Shown: piece after piece, positions 46,924 through 59,020 of the stretch
Layout: each line of letters begins with the position of its first letter
Numbering within the stretch: position 1 is the first letter of the stretch
NCBI GenBank assembly: GCA_015832175.1
Contig: WJXW01000016.1
Coordinates: forward strand, 1 to 64,000
Direction: 5' to 3'
Length of the DNA stretch: 64,000 bases
Origin: Paraphaeosphaeria minitans
Lineage: Eukaryota; Ascomycota; Dothideomycetes; Pleosporales; Didymosphaeriaceae
The notes under the pieces: generated by a model
Told to the model about the DNA's origin: nothing
The model's input: the letters and a program-made list of their open reading frames with translations, nothing else
The model's database searches: none
Program-made: the position numbers and the translations under genes

Positions 46924-47986
46924 ATTTAATAGTAAACAATAGGACTTACTTAGACTTAGCGACAAATATACTGTAATTACTGTTAGGTACTATTTAGATT
47001 AGTAGGGTAGAAAGGGAAGAGGACTAAAGACCCTTAGGGGAGTTTTTTAGCCCCTAGCCTCTATAATATTAATAGGTTAAGTTGGCGTATCTAGTGTTGC
47101 ACTCTTATAATTGTAAAAGTAGTTTTTATCTAATTTATTATTAGAGGCGTAGATTAAGGGCCTAGGTAATGTGTCTATAGGCGTAATATTGTTATTATTT
47201 AGGTAGAGTTCTACTAATAATAAATTAATATCTAAGTTAACCTATAGTAAGAAATTAACTAAATCTATTAGTGGTAAGTCTTATATAGTGACTCCTATAG
47301 AGGAAGCTGTAACTACTAGACTAGAAACACTAGGTAGAGGATCTAAATGTCCTATAAGGTATTTATTTATAGTACTAGAGCGGGTATCGCTAAAGAGATA
47401 CTTAAGATCTGCTACAAGGTTATCTAGATTAGTAAGGGCTAGTCTATTAACATCTAGCATTAGTAGGTTTTTGTTTAGTCGTTCTAATACTAGGATAACT
47501 CTAGGAGACATTATTAGCTACCTATAAGTAGTATGCTGTATGGCTAGTAAGCTAGTCTCTAGTTTATTATATTAAAGGTGTACTAAGCAATGCTTAACAT
47601 CCTAAGTTTACACCCTATTAGTTAATGTTAGTCGTGCTACTATACTTATAGTGGGTATAGGTAGAGGTATAAGTGTAAGTAATTATTGCGTTAAACTTAG
47701 TATAATTGGCTAAGTCTTTAGCTAAGGTGCAACTTAAGAGGTGGTTACTAGTAATAGGTGTATAATTAGGAAGGTTTTATTGCTACTAAGTGTAGAATGC
47801 GATGCCTTACTAATAAATATTAGTTTTAAGATAGTTTAGTAAATAGAGATAAATAGCTTATCTTATCCTAACGTTTAAGGTACTATTAAAGGCCTAGAAG
47901 GCCTTATAGGCTTTATTTAACTTCGCCTTTAACACCTTTTACTAAGCTAGTCGCTCTTCTAGTGTAAGATTAAGTTTTAGTGGCAT
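46924..47986 (-). pseudogene. Y1 copy B
   Basis: Start ATG at 47,986-47,984 (MPLKLNLTLEERLA), the same register as copy A. A stretch of 76 codons (47,511-47,281) is free of stops, beginning MSPRVILVLE. It ends at a TAA that is CAA in copy A, so that stop is a RIP mutation and not the gene's end. The true frame goes on to about 46,930. Function not recognised. Confidence 0.55.
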
Positions 47987-48097
47987 AGTATTAGTGGCAT
48001 AATACCCTAGTTAGGGATATTACAAAAAATAAGAATAAAGGTATATAGAGAGGAGCTAGTGCGTAGAGATAGGCAAAAATTTAGAGTAGGTACTATC

Positions 48098-48789
48098 TAT
48101 AAAATAGTAGCCCTATAAGCCCTATAGCTCTAAGTGGCTAGTATCTGTCTATGCGTCCTTAGAAATAGGCAGCCCTATAAGCCCTATAGCTCTAAGTGGC
48201 CAGCGCCTAGTGGCGCTATTTATAAAATAGGTAGCCCTATAAGCCTTATAGCTCTAAGTGGCCAGTGCCTAGTAGCGCTATCTATAAAATAGGCAGCCCT
48301 ATAAGCCTTATAGCTCTAAGTAGCTAGCGCCTAGTAGCGCTATCTGTAAAATAGGTAGCCCTATAAGCCCTATAGCTCTAAGTGGCTAGTGTCTATTTAT
48401 GCGTCCTTAGAAATTAGCAGCCCTATAAGCCCTATAGCTCTAAGTAGCTAGCGCCTAGTGGCGCTATCTATAAAATAGGCAGCCCTATAAGCCCTATAGC
48501 TCTAAGTGGCCAGCGTCTGTCTATGCGTTTTTAGAAATTAGTAGCCCTATAAGCCCTATAGCTCTAAGTGGCTAGCGCCTAGTAGCGCTATTTATAAAAT
48601 AGGTAGCTCTATAAGCCCTATAGCTCTAAGTAGCCAGCGCCTAGTGGCGCTATCTATAAAATAGGCAGCCTTATAAGCCCTATAGCTCTAAGTAGCCAGC
48701 GTCTGTCTGTGCGTTCTTAGAAATTAGCAGCCCTATAAGCCCTATAGCTCTAAGTGGCCAGGGCCTATCTATGCTGTCTAGGAAATTAA
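48098..48789. repeat. 62-bp tandem array, copy B, left part (11 units)
   Basis: Same unit and the same two spacer types as 30,342-31,235. It is cut by Gypsy-2 within the last full unit, and the array continues at 55,745. Confidence 0.95.
48785..48789. repeat. Target-site duplication ATTAA, left of Gypsy-2
   Basis: Repeated at 55,745-55,749. The unoccupied equivalent (AAATTAATAGCCC) is seen in copy A at about 31,190. Confidence 0.95.
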
Positions 48790-49243
48790 TATTAAATTTA
48801 AGAGGGTAGCTAGTCCTAAAGGGTTAAGGTTAGTTCTTAGGCAGGAGTACTTATAAAAGGTAAAAGGTTTTATTAATATAATAGTATCTTGCAAAGTGTA
48901 ATAAGTTAATAATTTAGTCTGCTAGAATCTAAATAATAGATTAATAAATAGATGAAACACAAGTATAAGAAGCTTATTCTTGCGTTCCTATATACTAAGT
49001 AGTCCTACACGTCCTAGAATCCTATATGTCCTAGAGTCCCATATGTCCTAGAGTCCTATACGTTCTAGAGTCCCGTGCGGGCGAGTCCCACGCGTCCTAG
49101 AGCTCCTATATAGGCAAGGCCTATATAGTTCTTAGGACCCTTAGGACCTGTAACCTATTATCTAACTACTTAGTTAGCTAACTCTAGTAGACTAGTAGTC
49201 TAATAAGCTCGCGCCCTACTACTTACGCGGCTAGATCCTAACA
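48790..49243 (-). repeat. 3' LTR of Gypsy-2
   Basis: 454 bp, matching 55,291-55,744. The inner plus-strand end reads GGATCCTAACA-like, i.e. TGTTAGGATC at the start in element orientation. It contains several copies of the word CCTAGAGTCC. Confidence 0.95.
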
Positions 49244-49262
49244 TTATCCTCCCCCTCTAAGC
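49244..49262 (-). promoter_or_regulatory. Polypurine tract of Gypsy-2
   Basis: On the element strand AGAGGGGGAGGATAA lies immediately upstream of the 3' LTR, the primer site for plus-strand DNA synthesis in LTR elements. Confidence 0.88.
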
Positions 49263-49384
49263 TTAATATCCTTATAAGTTAACTACCTATAAAGTTATTA
49301 TCTTATTCTATTTAATATTGCTACAGTTAAGCTAATTATCTTAAAAAAGACTATGTTTTTATAATAGTTACCTATTTATACTAT

Positions 49385-49876
49385 ACTAAGAAGAAATATA
49401 CTTATTATTTTTCTTCTTTGCACTCTTAGTGTACTAACTATATTAGATAGAAAAACTAGAAGTGTAAGCCTAAGGAGATTCCTTTACTAGATTATTTAAA
49501 AATAGATACTAAAATAGAGAGGTTAGAAAGGTTAGAAGCTAAAAAGGAGGCGAAGCTTTATATTAAAAAAGAGCTAGCTAAGGCAGCTCTCCTTTACGCC
49601 TATTAGGCATAAAAGAAAATGGCGCGCTTACGTAATTAGTAAAAGAAGTTGCGTTAGAAGGAATAAGAATTATTTAATTATAGTATAAGTACTATAGATA
49701 AGTTAGAAGTGCTTAAGGCGTAGGAGGAATTAGTATAGGCTACTGCGTTAATAAATCTTAACGCGCTGTTAGGCGCTAAAGTAATTAACTAGTCTATTTT
49801 ATAGGCTAGCCCTTATACTAGTAGTAATTCCTAGGTGCGTCCTAGTTATTTCTAGTAGAATTTCTTAATCTTTTGC
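49385..49876 (+). pseudogene. Antisense Cys-cluster/coiled-coil reading frame in Gypsy-2
   Basis: Antisense to pol, between integrase and the 3' LTR. A Cys-rich segment C-TNYIRQKNQK-C (TAG read as Gln; about 49,429-49,467) is followed by a long Lys/Glu/Leu/Arg heptad-like region (about 49,490-49,730) that should form a coiled coil. A less regular C-terminal tail follows. Stops fall at Gln positions. I recall similar Cys-cluster plus coiled-coil hypothetical proteins being common in repetitive fungal DNA; I cannot verify that here. The product could bind zinc and self-associate; its role is unknown. Confidence 0.6.
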
Positions 49877-50158
49877 TAACAGTTTCCTAGATTATTTTTT
49901 AGTTTCTAGGTGTTTTCGCTATGTAGATAACCTTTCTATTTAATAAGGTACGTGTTGTTATACTAATTATATTCTAGAATTCTTTTAACCTTAAATTTAT
50001 TTTCTTCCTTAGTTCTATAGTAGAAGGTAGTTCCAACTAGTGTATTAGGGTCTGCTAGTTCCAGTAGTAATACGTGGAATACTAAGTGTATCTTTACATC
50101 TGGCGGTAGTTCCAACTTATAGTTTACTAGTAATATTTACTTAGAAATATAAAATAGT

Positions 50159-50163
50159 CTAAC
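50159..50163. repeat. Target-site duplication CTAAC, left of solo LTR
   Basis: Same five bases at 50,402-50,406. Confidence 0.9.
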
Positions 50164-50401
50164 TGTCTGTACAGTTTATCGTACAAGTAGCACTGGGTGA
50201 AGTGGGGGCCTGCCTACCTGTAGGGACCCACACAAGGACCCACTACTTAGGTCAGCGCTAAGAGGCAGAGACTTTATAAAGCCCTTAGTGCCCCTTTGTA
50301 TAATAGACAAGACGTAATCAATTAAACCTACTTCTCACCCTTTGCACGATAGTATACTATTAACCCTCAAATGCTTAATTGCAGATTGAGCCAAACCAAC
50401 A
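50164..50401 (-). mobile_element. Solo LTR (Copia-like), essentially free of RIP
   Basis: 238 bp bounded by TGTCTG...CCAACA on the plus strand; on the minus strand it reads TGTTGGTTTGG...TACAGACA. TG...CA ends plus a perfect 5-bp duplication define it as an LTR. TGTTGG is a common start of fungal Copia LTRs, so the family is a guess. CA and TG dinucleotides are frequent, unlike everything around it. A TTTATAAAG box is near the middle. It is a single LTR without an internal region, so probably the product of LTR-LTR recombination. Confidence 0.9.
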
Positions 50402-50406
50402 CTAAC
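50402..50406. repeat. Target-site duplication CTAAC, right of solo LTR
   Basis: Identical to 50,159-50,163. Confidence 0.9.
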
Positions 50407-50409
50407 TTT

Positions 50410-53400
50410 AATATAATCTAGTTTCTTGTGTTTTTTTTTCTAAGTTTAAAGCTTCTTTATAAGTAGATATACTTTATCCCCTTCTTTAGCTAAGGTGCTA
50501 TTTTTTGTTTTCAGTTTTAGTATAAAATTAATTGCTGCTAAGCTTTCTTAAGATTTTCTTAGAGTTGTTAGTATATCTTCTTTATATTTTCTACTATATC
50601 TATAGCTTCTTTTGCTTTAATTGTTATAGGAAATTGTTAATTAAAGAGATGTAGGTGTCTTCTATAGTTTACATAAAATGGTGTATATCCTAATACTGCT
50701 AATACTTTGTTATTATAGGCTAACTATACTATAAGTAATAATAAGACCTAGTTATTCTTCTAACTATTACAGTAGATGCGTAGGTACATTTCTATAGTTT
50801 AGTTTATACATTCTGTCTATCTATCTATTTATAGATAGTAAGCTATTAATAGTTTTTATTTTATTCTAAGTAGTGCCATAAGCGTTATCTAATAGTTTAA
50901 CGTAAAGAGCTTGTCTCTATTACTAATAATTATTTTTAGGATTCTATAGTGTCTAATTAGTTAGTCCAAGATAAGAAAAACAAGTTCCTTTGCTGTTATT
51001 CTTTTAAGGCATAAAATGAGCTTAATATACTTAGTTAGTTAGTAGACTATTACTAGTATACTATTATATTTAATTCTTGTTGTTAAATCCTTAGAGTTTA
51101 GAATTTCTATAATAAAATTCATAGTAATGTCTTCCTATAGTGCTATTAGTATTCTAATTACTTGCATTTCTCTATATTTAAGATATGTGCTATATTTATT
51201 TCTTTAGTATTCTACACATTTGTAGATGTAAGTTATTACAGTTTTCTTAATTCCTTTAAAGGTATAATTTCTTTACATAAGTTCTATTGTTTTTGTAATG
51301 TCTAGGTGTCTGTATATAGGGTTATCGTAGTATTGTTGGATAATCTTAGTCTATAGATATTCTGGAACTTCTTAGTTAATTACTAAAAGTTAATTTAGTT
51401 CCGCTATTAGTTCTAGAGATCTATCTTTAGCTTTACAAAAGATTATAGAGAAGGTTTTTACCTTTTCTCCTACTAGATTACTTTGTTAGCTAAGAGCGTC
51501 TACTCTACCATTTTCTTTCCTAGCTACATAGACAATTTTAAACTTATACTACCCTATAGTTTACAACTATCTTTATTATTATAGCGTAAGTTCTTTTGTT
51601 ATTATAAACCTTAAAAGGTTTTTATAATCTATATAGATTTCTAGCGTTAAGTAACTAAGCGCGTAAATCCTTTAGTGCTTTAAAGATTTAATAATAGCGT
51701 AAAGTTCTTTATTATCTACGTTGTATTATGTTTCGGCGTTATTAAATTTATATAAGTAATAGGTGATTAGGTACTATTTGCTATTACGTTCTTATTTAGC
51801 GTAGGCGCCTAGCGCAAGATTGCTAGTGTCTATTTTAAAGCGCAGTAGTTTATTACTTCTAAAATAAACAAGGATAGGTTCTATAATATATACTGTCTTA
51901 AGGAGTTAGAATAACATTCTACACTTATCTGTCTATTTAAAGGGTAAGTCCTTTTTTATAAAATTTATTAAGGGTATTATGACTTTTATGTAATCTTGGA
52001 TAAATTATTAATTAAATCTACAGAATTCTAAGAATTTTTAGATGTTCTTGGCTATCTTTAGTATTAGCTAGTTTCTAATACATTTAACTTTACTTAGTGC
52101 TATCTTAATTCTTTCTATAGTAATAATGTGTCCTAGGAATTTAAGTTATTTAACGTTAAACTTATATTTCTTAAGTTTAATATAAAGGCATACTTTGTCT
52201 AGTGCTTCTAGTACTGTCTGTATATACTTAGTATGGTCTAATTTGTTTTTGGAAAAGACAAGGATATTGTCTATATACGCGATAATAAATATGTCTAGAT
52301 ATTTACAGAGTACGTTATTAATAAGCGCTATAAAAGCTGCTAGTGCGTTTGTAAGTCTAAAAGGCATAACCTTGTATTTAGATAGTCTATAGCGTGATTA
52401 AAACGCTGTTTTCTATTCTTCACCTTTCTTAATTTGTATAAAGTGGTAACTATCTCTTAGATCTATTATTATGAATATCTTAGCTTAAGATAGTTAATCT
52501 TATAGCTCTGTAATGTTTAGTAGTAGATATTAGTTCTTTATTATTATATTGTTAAGTTATTAGTAGTTAACGTATAGTCTATCTAATCTATCCTTTTTCT
52601 TAATAAACATAAAAGGGCTTACTACTAGTAACTTTAATAGTTGTATATATCCTTTCTTAAGATTTGTCTTAATAAAATTACGTTCTTTAAGGAGTTCTTC
52701 TTCTATCTTACTATATAGTAGTCTAAAGGGTAGTATCTTCCCTTCTTCTAGGTCTATCGTAAGATCTTAGGGTTAATATTTAGGTAGGTTTGCTTTTTCT
52801 TCCTTTTCTATAAACATATATATCTATTTCCTATACTCTCTTAGTAAGGTAAAAGGTGTGCTATTATCCTCCTTCTCGCGCTTCTTAACCTAGTAGTTCC
52901 TACTAGCGTCTACTAAGGTATGCTTCTGTTTTTTAACTATCTATTGCGGTATTATGTTATTAATAACTCCCTTATCTACTATTATTTTTAGTTAATGCGT
53001 AGGCTTTACTTATAATACATAATTACAGCGTTTAAATAATATTTTCTTTGTACCCTAGTTAATCTATAGGTTGTGTATCGTTAACTAAGGTAATCCTAAG
53101 ACTAACTTATGCTTAGATCCTAGTAAGACATCTAAAGTAAGTTCCTTTCTATGTCCTTAGACTGTTATTATAGTAGTGACCTCCTAGTATATTTAAAATG
53201 TCTTGGGCATTAGGGATCTATTTACAATATAGACAATATAGAGTACTTCTTTCTCTAATATTATAAGTCCTGCTTGTTTTACTATCTAATAAAATATAAA
53301 GTTCCTTTCTACTCCTAAGTCTATAAGAGCTTAAGCCTATATTCCTTTAAGCTGTACTAGTAGCTTAACTAATGCTATGCTTACTATAGCATTTAATTTA

Positions 53401-53900
53401 ATAAAGGCGTTTTCTTGTCTAAGTTTAGGCCTAAAAAAGACATCTGTTTGTATAGGTTGTAGTTAAGTTCTAGTGCCTAGTATACGTTTCTAAGCATCTA
53501 CTTCTATTATTATTCTTAAGTATATAGCTTATATAGATTATCTTCTTCTTCTTCCTATAAGGATGTTCTTCTGTTTTTCCTCCTACAGTCTTCACTATTC
53601 CTATATACTAGTTAAATTAGTAGCTCTGTTATTACTTCTTATATAGGGTAGTTTATAAAGCTATCTAAATATTTAGCTATATAGTAGTATTTATAGTCTT
53701 AGTTTAGACATATATACTAGTATAGTTATATATAGTCTCTATTAATAAGTATATTACAATATTTGTTGCCCTTTAGTGTAAGGTAAGGAAAGTATTTCAC
53801 TTATTATTTATCCTAGAAGTGTTTGTCGCAAGCTATAATAAGGTAGTCTGTCTATATTTATCTATAGCGTAGTTTTCTTCTAGGTTGTTTCTTATTCTCC
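50410..53900 (-). pseudogene. pol: pol of Gypsy-2 (protease, RT, RNase H, integrase)
   Basis: Minus-strand order from right to left. Protease: ALIDLG (expected ALIDSG) near 53,320. Reverse transcriptase: the longest open piece is 52,367-52,146, starting MPFRLTNA, with the active site AYIDN where YLDD is expected. RNase H lies around 51,850-51,550. Integrase: zinc-region remnants near 51,240, and a core with ILVIVDQLTKY near 51,060 and IISNRDKLFT near 50,900, continuing to about 50,640. All stops are at Gln/Trp positions. Asp to Asn in the RT active site abolishes activity. The two ends are approximate. Confidence 0.88.
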
Positions 53901-54059
53901 TCTTTCTCTACCTTGTGTTATACGTATGTTAGTTCTTCGCAATACGTCTATATACAGAATTAGTATATAGGATTTTAGTAGTCTAGGTAGTACTTTAGTA
54001 CGTAGTCTAACTTCTTATTTTTATAGGGTTGTATTCCTTTTGGTGCCTAGTAGGGTTTT

Positions 54060-55270
54060 ATGTAGTCTTAAACATTTAGTTTATACTTAGGTGACATAGG
54101 GTTGTCTTCTTCCCGCCTACTTTATAGGTAAAGAGTAGGAGATCTTAGTATCTCTTTTACGTCTTCTACGTTATAGTATACATTAGAGTTGTCTTCTAGA
54201 TCTTTATATAGTTGTGAGTTAAGTAAATCTAATTACTCACTTTGCTCTAGCGTAACGCGTTAGTAACTAAATAGCGTTATAATAACTTCCTATTTCTTAT
54301 TAAGTTCTTAGTTTTTAATAGTTAGTACATTTAACTTAGTTTAATAGACTTTGTTCTTTAATCTATAGTTCCTGGCTATGTAGTCTAGTTTACCACATGT
54401 AAAGCATTTACAGGTCTTAGTTATTAGTTATTAACTTCTATTAGAGACGCGTTTATTGGGCTGCTTAGGGCCTATCCTTCCTCCTTTTCCTTTGCCTATA
54501 TAGTTAAACTAGACATCTTCTATTAGTTTATATCTCTAGTAGTTCCTTAGCTATTACTTTTAGATAATTCTAATAGAGTTCTTATAAACCACTTTTACTA
54601 GTTGTCTAAAGCTTATCGCCCTAGGGTTTTAGTAGAGCTCATATTACAGTGAAAACTACTCTTTATTAATTCTAATAGTTTCTTTATATAGTTCTTTAAG
54701 GTTAGCAATTTATGCACCACTACGTAAGAGTTCCTTACGTAGTTTCTGTTTAAGTCCTTATTTATATATATCCTAAAGAGATTTATTGTTCTAGTTAAGT
54801 TACACAGCGTATCTGCGAAACTTAGCTATATACTTAGCTACTAATTATTTCTAAGTTATAGTCTAAATCTTTGCCTTTATAATAGAGTTCTTGTTAGCAA
54901 TCCTAAAAAGTTATTTAAGGTATTTCTTAAAGTTATTATAATCTTTAATAATATTAACTATATTAGCGTGCTTGTTTGCGTAATTGTCATTATTATTATT
55001 GTGGTCTATTCCTAGGTACTTTTTAAGGTAAGGATAGATCTATAATCCTACATCTCCTTATATATATATTACTACAAAGATAACCTTCTTTTTATCTTTA
55101 AGGGGTTTATCTAAGTTAAAGAAGTAGAGGTCTAACTAAAGAATCTAGACGTTAGTTTAGAATTATTTACTAAAGTAGAGATTAGGTTTATACGCCTTAC
55201 TGCTATCTTTTATAGGAGTAATCTTAGTGGCACCTAAAGCTGTAGAAGAGGTAGGAGTTTATAAAGTACT
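54060..55270 (-). pseudogene. gag: gag of Gypsy-2
   Basis: A Gag-like helical region (about 55,130-54,560) is followed by a zinc knuckle at about 54,361-54,415 reading CFTCGKLDYIARNY. The two Cys are kept, while the expected His and last Cys are Tyr. Between them lies a basic Gly/Lys-rich linker. The primer-binding site after the 5' LTR could not be matched to a tRNA by eye. Confidence 0.8.
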
Positions 55271-55290
55271 TATATTAAGGGTATTTAAGA

Positions 55291-55744
55291 TATTAAATCT
55301 AAGAGAGTAGCTAGTCCTAAAGGGTTAAAGTTAGTTCTTAGGCAGGAGTACTTACAAAAGGTAGAAGGTCTTATTAATATAATAGTATCTTACAAAGTGT
55401 AACAAGTTAATAATTTAGTCTACTAGAATCTAAATAATAGATTAATAAATAGATTAAATATAAGTATAAGAAGCTTATTCTCGCGTTTCTATATACTAAG
55501 TAGTCCTACACGTCCTAGAATCCTATATGTTCTAGAGTCCTATATGTCCTAGAGTCCCATACGTCCTAGAGTCCTGTGTGGGCGAGTCCCACGCGTCCTA
55601 GAGCTCCTGTACAGGCGAGGCCTATGCGGTCCTTAGGACCCTTAAGACCTATAACCTATTATCTAACTGCTTAGTTAGCTAACTCTAGTAGACTAGTGGT
55701 CTACTAAGCTCGCGCCCCGCTGCTCGCGCGGCTGGATTCTAACA
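55291..55744 (-). repeat. 5' LTR of Gypsy-2
   Basis: 454 bp. It keeps more CG and TG than the left LTR in its last 150 bases (for example CGCGCGGCTGG), so the two LTRs have different RIP loads. Confidence 0.95.
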
Positions 55745-55911
55745 ATTAACAGCCCTATAAGCCCTATAGCTCTAAGTAGCCAGCTAAATATTAGCATAAA
55801 TGTCGCTATTGCAGTAGCCTATTTATTATAGGTAATAATGGGCTTAAAGACCCCCATTTTCTCTATATTAAGCTGAGTTGCAAGTAAGACTAAGGCTATA
55901 ACGTATACTAC
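55745..55911. repeat. Target duplication ATTAA and right remainder of the 62-bp array, copy B
   Basis: 55,745-55,749 repeats ATTAA. The array unit then continues (AGCCCTATAAGCCC) and passes into the same 120-bp tail as 31,236-31,360. Similarity to copy A jumps at about 55,912 from 31,360 to about 33,475. Confidence 0.9.
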
Positions 55912-58900
55912 TAGTAAGCTGGTATACTTTAGAAATCCTACGCTACTAGCGATATTAGCACTAACTAGCATAATAGAGGCTAGATTTATTTTATAGTTAA
56001 TCTATTCTATATAGTTAATACTGCGCGCGTAGATATATATTACTAGGTCTTTAATTAGCGCGCAGAATAGCACTATAACTATAGTTACACTAGTATAGTT
56101 AAGGTAGGCTAGTACTATAAACAGTAGACTCTTACCTCTACCTATAGGGAGTATAACTACTAGCGGTGTCTAACTATTTACTATAGTAAATATGGCCTAT
56201 TCCTACTTATCTAACTTAAATAATATAGTAGCCTGGCTAAGTGCCTACTATATCGCTCTAGACATCGCACTTATAGTAACACCCCCTAGTTTGGTTTTTT
56301 TCTACAGTATAACTATAGTAAGATTATCTCTTCCTTTGTCTTAACTGTCTCCTTCTTCTTTCTATTACTACTTCCTAGCTGTACTAGGTTATATCTTATG
56401 CCTATTTACACCTAGAAACTTATGCCAGCGCTAACTAAGCAGTTAGAAGGTCTTAATTAAACGTATACTAAGATGCTTTATAATATTAATGGGCACACTA
56501 TAGTTAGCTAGGCTAATCTTGGTTATCCACGTGCTCTGCAGCTCTAATAGGCTCTTACTATCCTTATTAACCTTAGGCTTTTTAATCTTACCTACCTTAT
56601 TTTAGTAACCCTGCCTAAACATATCCCTAACCACCTCCTGCCTAATCCCTACTACTATGTGTTAGTAGTTAAGCGTGTTTAGCGCTACCCCTAGGTGCTT
56701 ACCTGTTTTACGCTTTAGCACCTACGTTAGGTAATCTATGTGCTACAGACCCTACTTATTAGCCTATAAGTAGTTAGTAAAGCTGCTATCTAGTACCTTT
56801 ATAGTTAGGTACTCTTTAAACGGCTGCACGTACGCTAGGTATACAATAAGTACCTATAAGAGCTGTAAGGGTAGGAATCTTAAGATAACCTTAGGCTTGT
56901 TAAACTATAACTGTGACTTATAGTAATAGACTACTATTATAATCTGTCTATCTATTATAAAGAGGTTACAGTCTTGTAGTGCTTTATTATAGAACTGTAT
57001 TAACGTGATCTTAGTGCCCTAACCTAGTATTTCTTTATTAATGTGGAGATTAGTAAGCTCTAGCTCCTTAAAGCGCTTAATACTATGTAAGTATAGCTTT
57101 ATACGTATAACGTTCTAAGCCCTATTTTTAGAGCAGAGCTTCTAACCCTACTTATTCTACATTATCTATTTAAGCATCTATTATATTTTATTCTCTAGAC
57201 TATTATTCCTGTGCGTAATAAAGGACATACTGCGTTGTGTGTACGCGATATTATTCTGAATTAGGTTAAGCTAAATTAGGAAACGCTAACTAGGACTATA
57301 GACCTAAAGTAGCTTACCCTAGAGTAGGTCCTTTAGCTTAGTTAATAGTTCTTAGGCTATTAGCTAGAAATAGTGTATAATAATAGGTCTACTATTAAGG
57401 TAGAAGATCTTTTTATCCTCTAACTAGAAGGTGTTGCCTACGTTACTAGTATTTATGCTAATAAACTTGCCATAGGCTAGTAGACTAAGCAGCTAGCTTG
57501 TTAGGCTAAAGGACCTATCCGCTAGGAAGCGCTTTCTTAGGTTAAAATAGTAGTTATGTTTTACTAAGCCCTACTATTCCTATTGCGTGGGCAGAAGTAG
57601 GTGTTTAACACTAATTACCTAAACGCAGTACACTATTCTAGCTACTAGATATAAATAGTTCTTTATAGTACGCAGTTAATGTGTCTCTAAATTAAACCTA
57701 AATATAGTAGTAAAGTAAATAAGCCTGCTCTTAAACAGACTGTAAATATAGGTTATTATAATAAACGTACTAAGCATCTAGTGCACTAGGATAATGTGGC
57801 TAGCTTTATTATTACTATCTAGGGCCTCCTAGAGTATAGTAGCTAGCAGCTTTTAGTCCTTTTTCTATAGGAATATCTCCTGTGCGTCCTTTATGGGATT
57901 AACTTTAACTTAGTAACCTATATAGGCCTTAGGCGGGCTCTTATTACTATAGTTGCTGTTACTACTACTATTACTATTACTACTATTATTAGTGCTACTA
58001 CCCTTACTACTCTTTATATCCTTACTCTCTTTATCTACTTCTTTAGTAGTAACGATACGTAGGACATAGTATATAAATATTATAATATACTTAGTATAGC
58101 GCGCCTAGCTCTCTAGGTTCTATAGTTAGGCTATTAGCTGCTAGTAGATCTTATTAGCCTACGCACTCTTTACCTATTATTAGGTTTTATGTAGTAGCGA
58201 GGACAGCCCTTAAACGCTCTACTCTACTAGCTACTTTATAGCCTACGCGGCCTTCTATAGCTTAGGCTTATCCTAGCGCAGTAGCTAGATTGCGTGGGCA
58301 AAGTGCACGTAGTTATAGTTTATAAAGTGCTCTAGCTACTCTATAAACTTCTACTAGCCTATTTTATCTATTTTTGCAACTTCTATATCTATTATTTACT
58401 TTTACTACTTCCTCTCTTTCTACGTTTATGCGTACTCTACTAGAATATCTTCTACCTCTTCTTTATATGCCCTAGTGTCTGCTCCGCTGTTTGCTATATT
58501 AGGGACGTAAACTATAAAGTACTACTACTATCCTAAAGTAGGGAAGAAAGACTATATCTTTATCTTCTAGTAGAGCGCATCTAATCCTGTCTTAAACGCT
58601 AACTTATAACTATTATAGTATAGTTATATCTAGCCCTTATTTCGCGTAAGATAGCTGTATACTAGCTACTTATATTAGAAGCTATCTAATAGCGCTCCTA
58701 AGACCTAGATTAGTAATTTACTAGCGTCTAGTAGCGTAACACTATCTAGCCCTTATTTTCTTAAAAGAGCGCAGCTTTTAATAAATTTCCTTTATTTATT
58801 AACTAGTATACTATGCTTTTAATAGAGATATATATTAAGATTTTCTATACTAGCTTTGTGCTCGCTATAGCAAAGCACGCTATACTCCTTAATAAAATAA

Positions 58901-59020
58901 ATATACTTTTGTATATTAGCTTACGCTAAGTTTTCTTCTACTAGTTACTATTACTACTAAGAGTTCTATTAATATAGTAATATTAGTACTCTGTTAGCTA
59001 GGCTTAACGCGGAAGCTTAA
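55912..59020 (-). pseudogene. Telomere-linked type RecQ helicase, copy B, 3'-truncated
   Basis: Matches 33,475-36,600 throughout, including the N-terminal C2H2-like part, the longer Ser/Asn repeat at 57,950-58,010, and the Walker A region near 56,140. The coding part stops at the 55,911/55,912 junction, before the DECH box. Motifs II to VI and the zinc-binding end are therefore gone. Here RIP is compounded by a deletion of about 2.1 kb with only a few bases of microhomology at the joint. Confidence 0.88.

Larger units (their letters stand above)
48790..55744 (-). mobile_element. Gypsy-2: complete Ty3/Gypsy LTR retrotransposon, RIP-mutated
   Basis: A 6.95-kb element with 454-bp LTRs on both sides, a 5-bp target duplication and a polypurine tract next to the 3' LTR. 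It is on the minus strand: gag at the right, pol to the left, 3' LTR at 48,790-49,243. It is a different family from Gypsy-1, with different LTRs, Gag and a YIDN active site. An antisense frame lies next to the 3' LTR, and a later solo LTR is nested at 50,164-50,401. Confidence 0.95.

Noticed and set aside
47288..47527. 79-codon frame on plus strand
   Set aside because: Antisense shadow of Y1, whose minus-strand frame is conserved in both copies.
52195..52392. 65-codon frame on plus strand
   Set aside because: Antisense of the Gypsy-2 reverse transcriptase.
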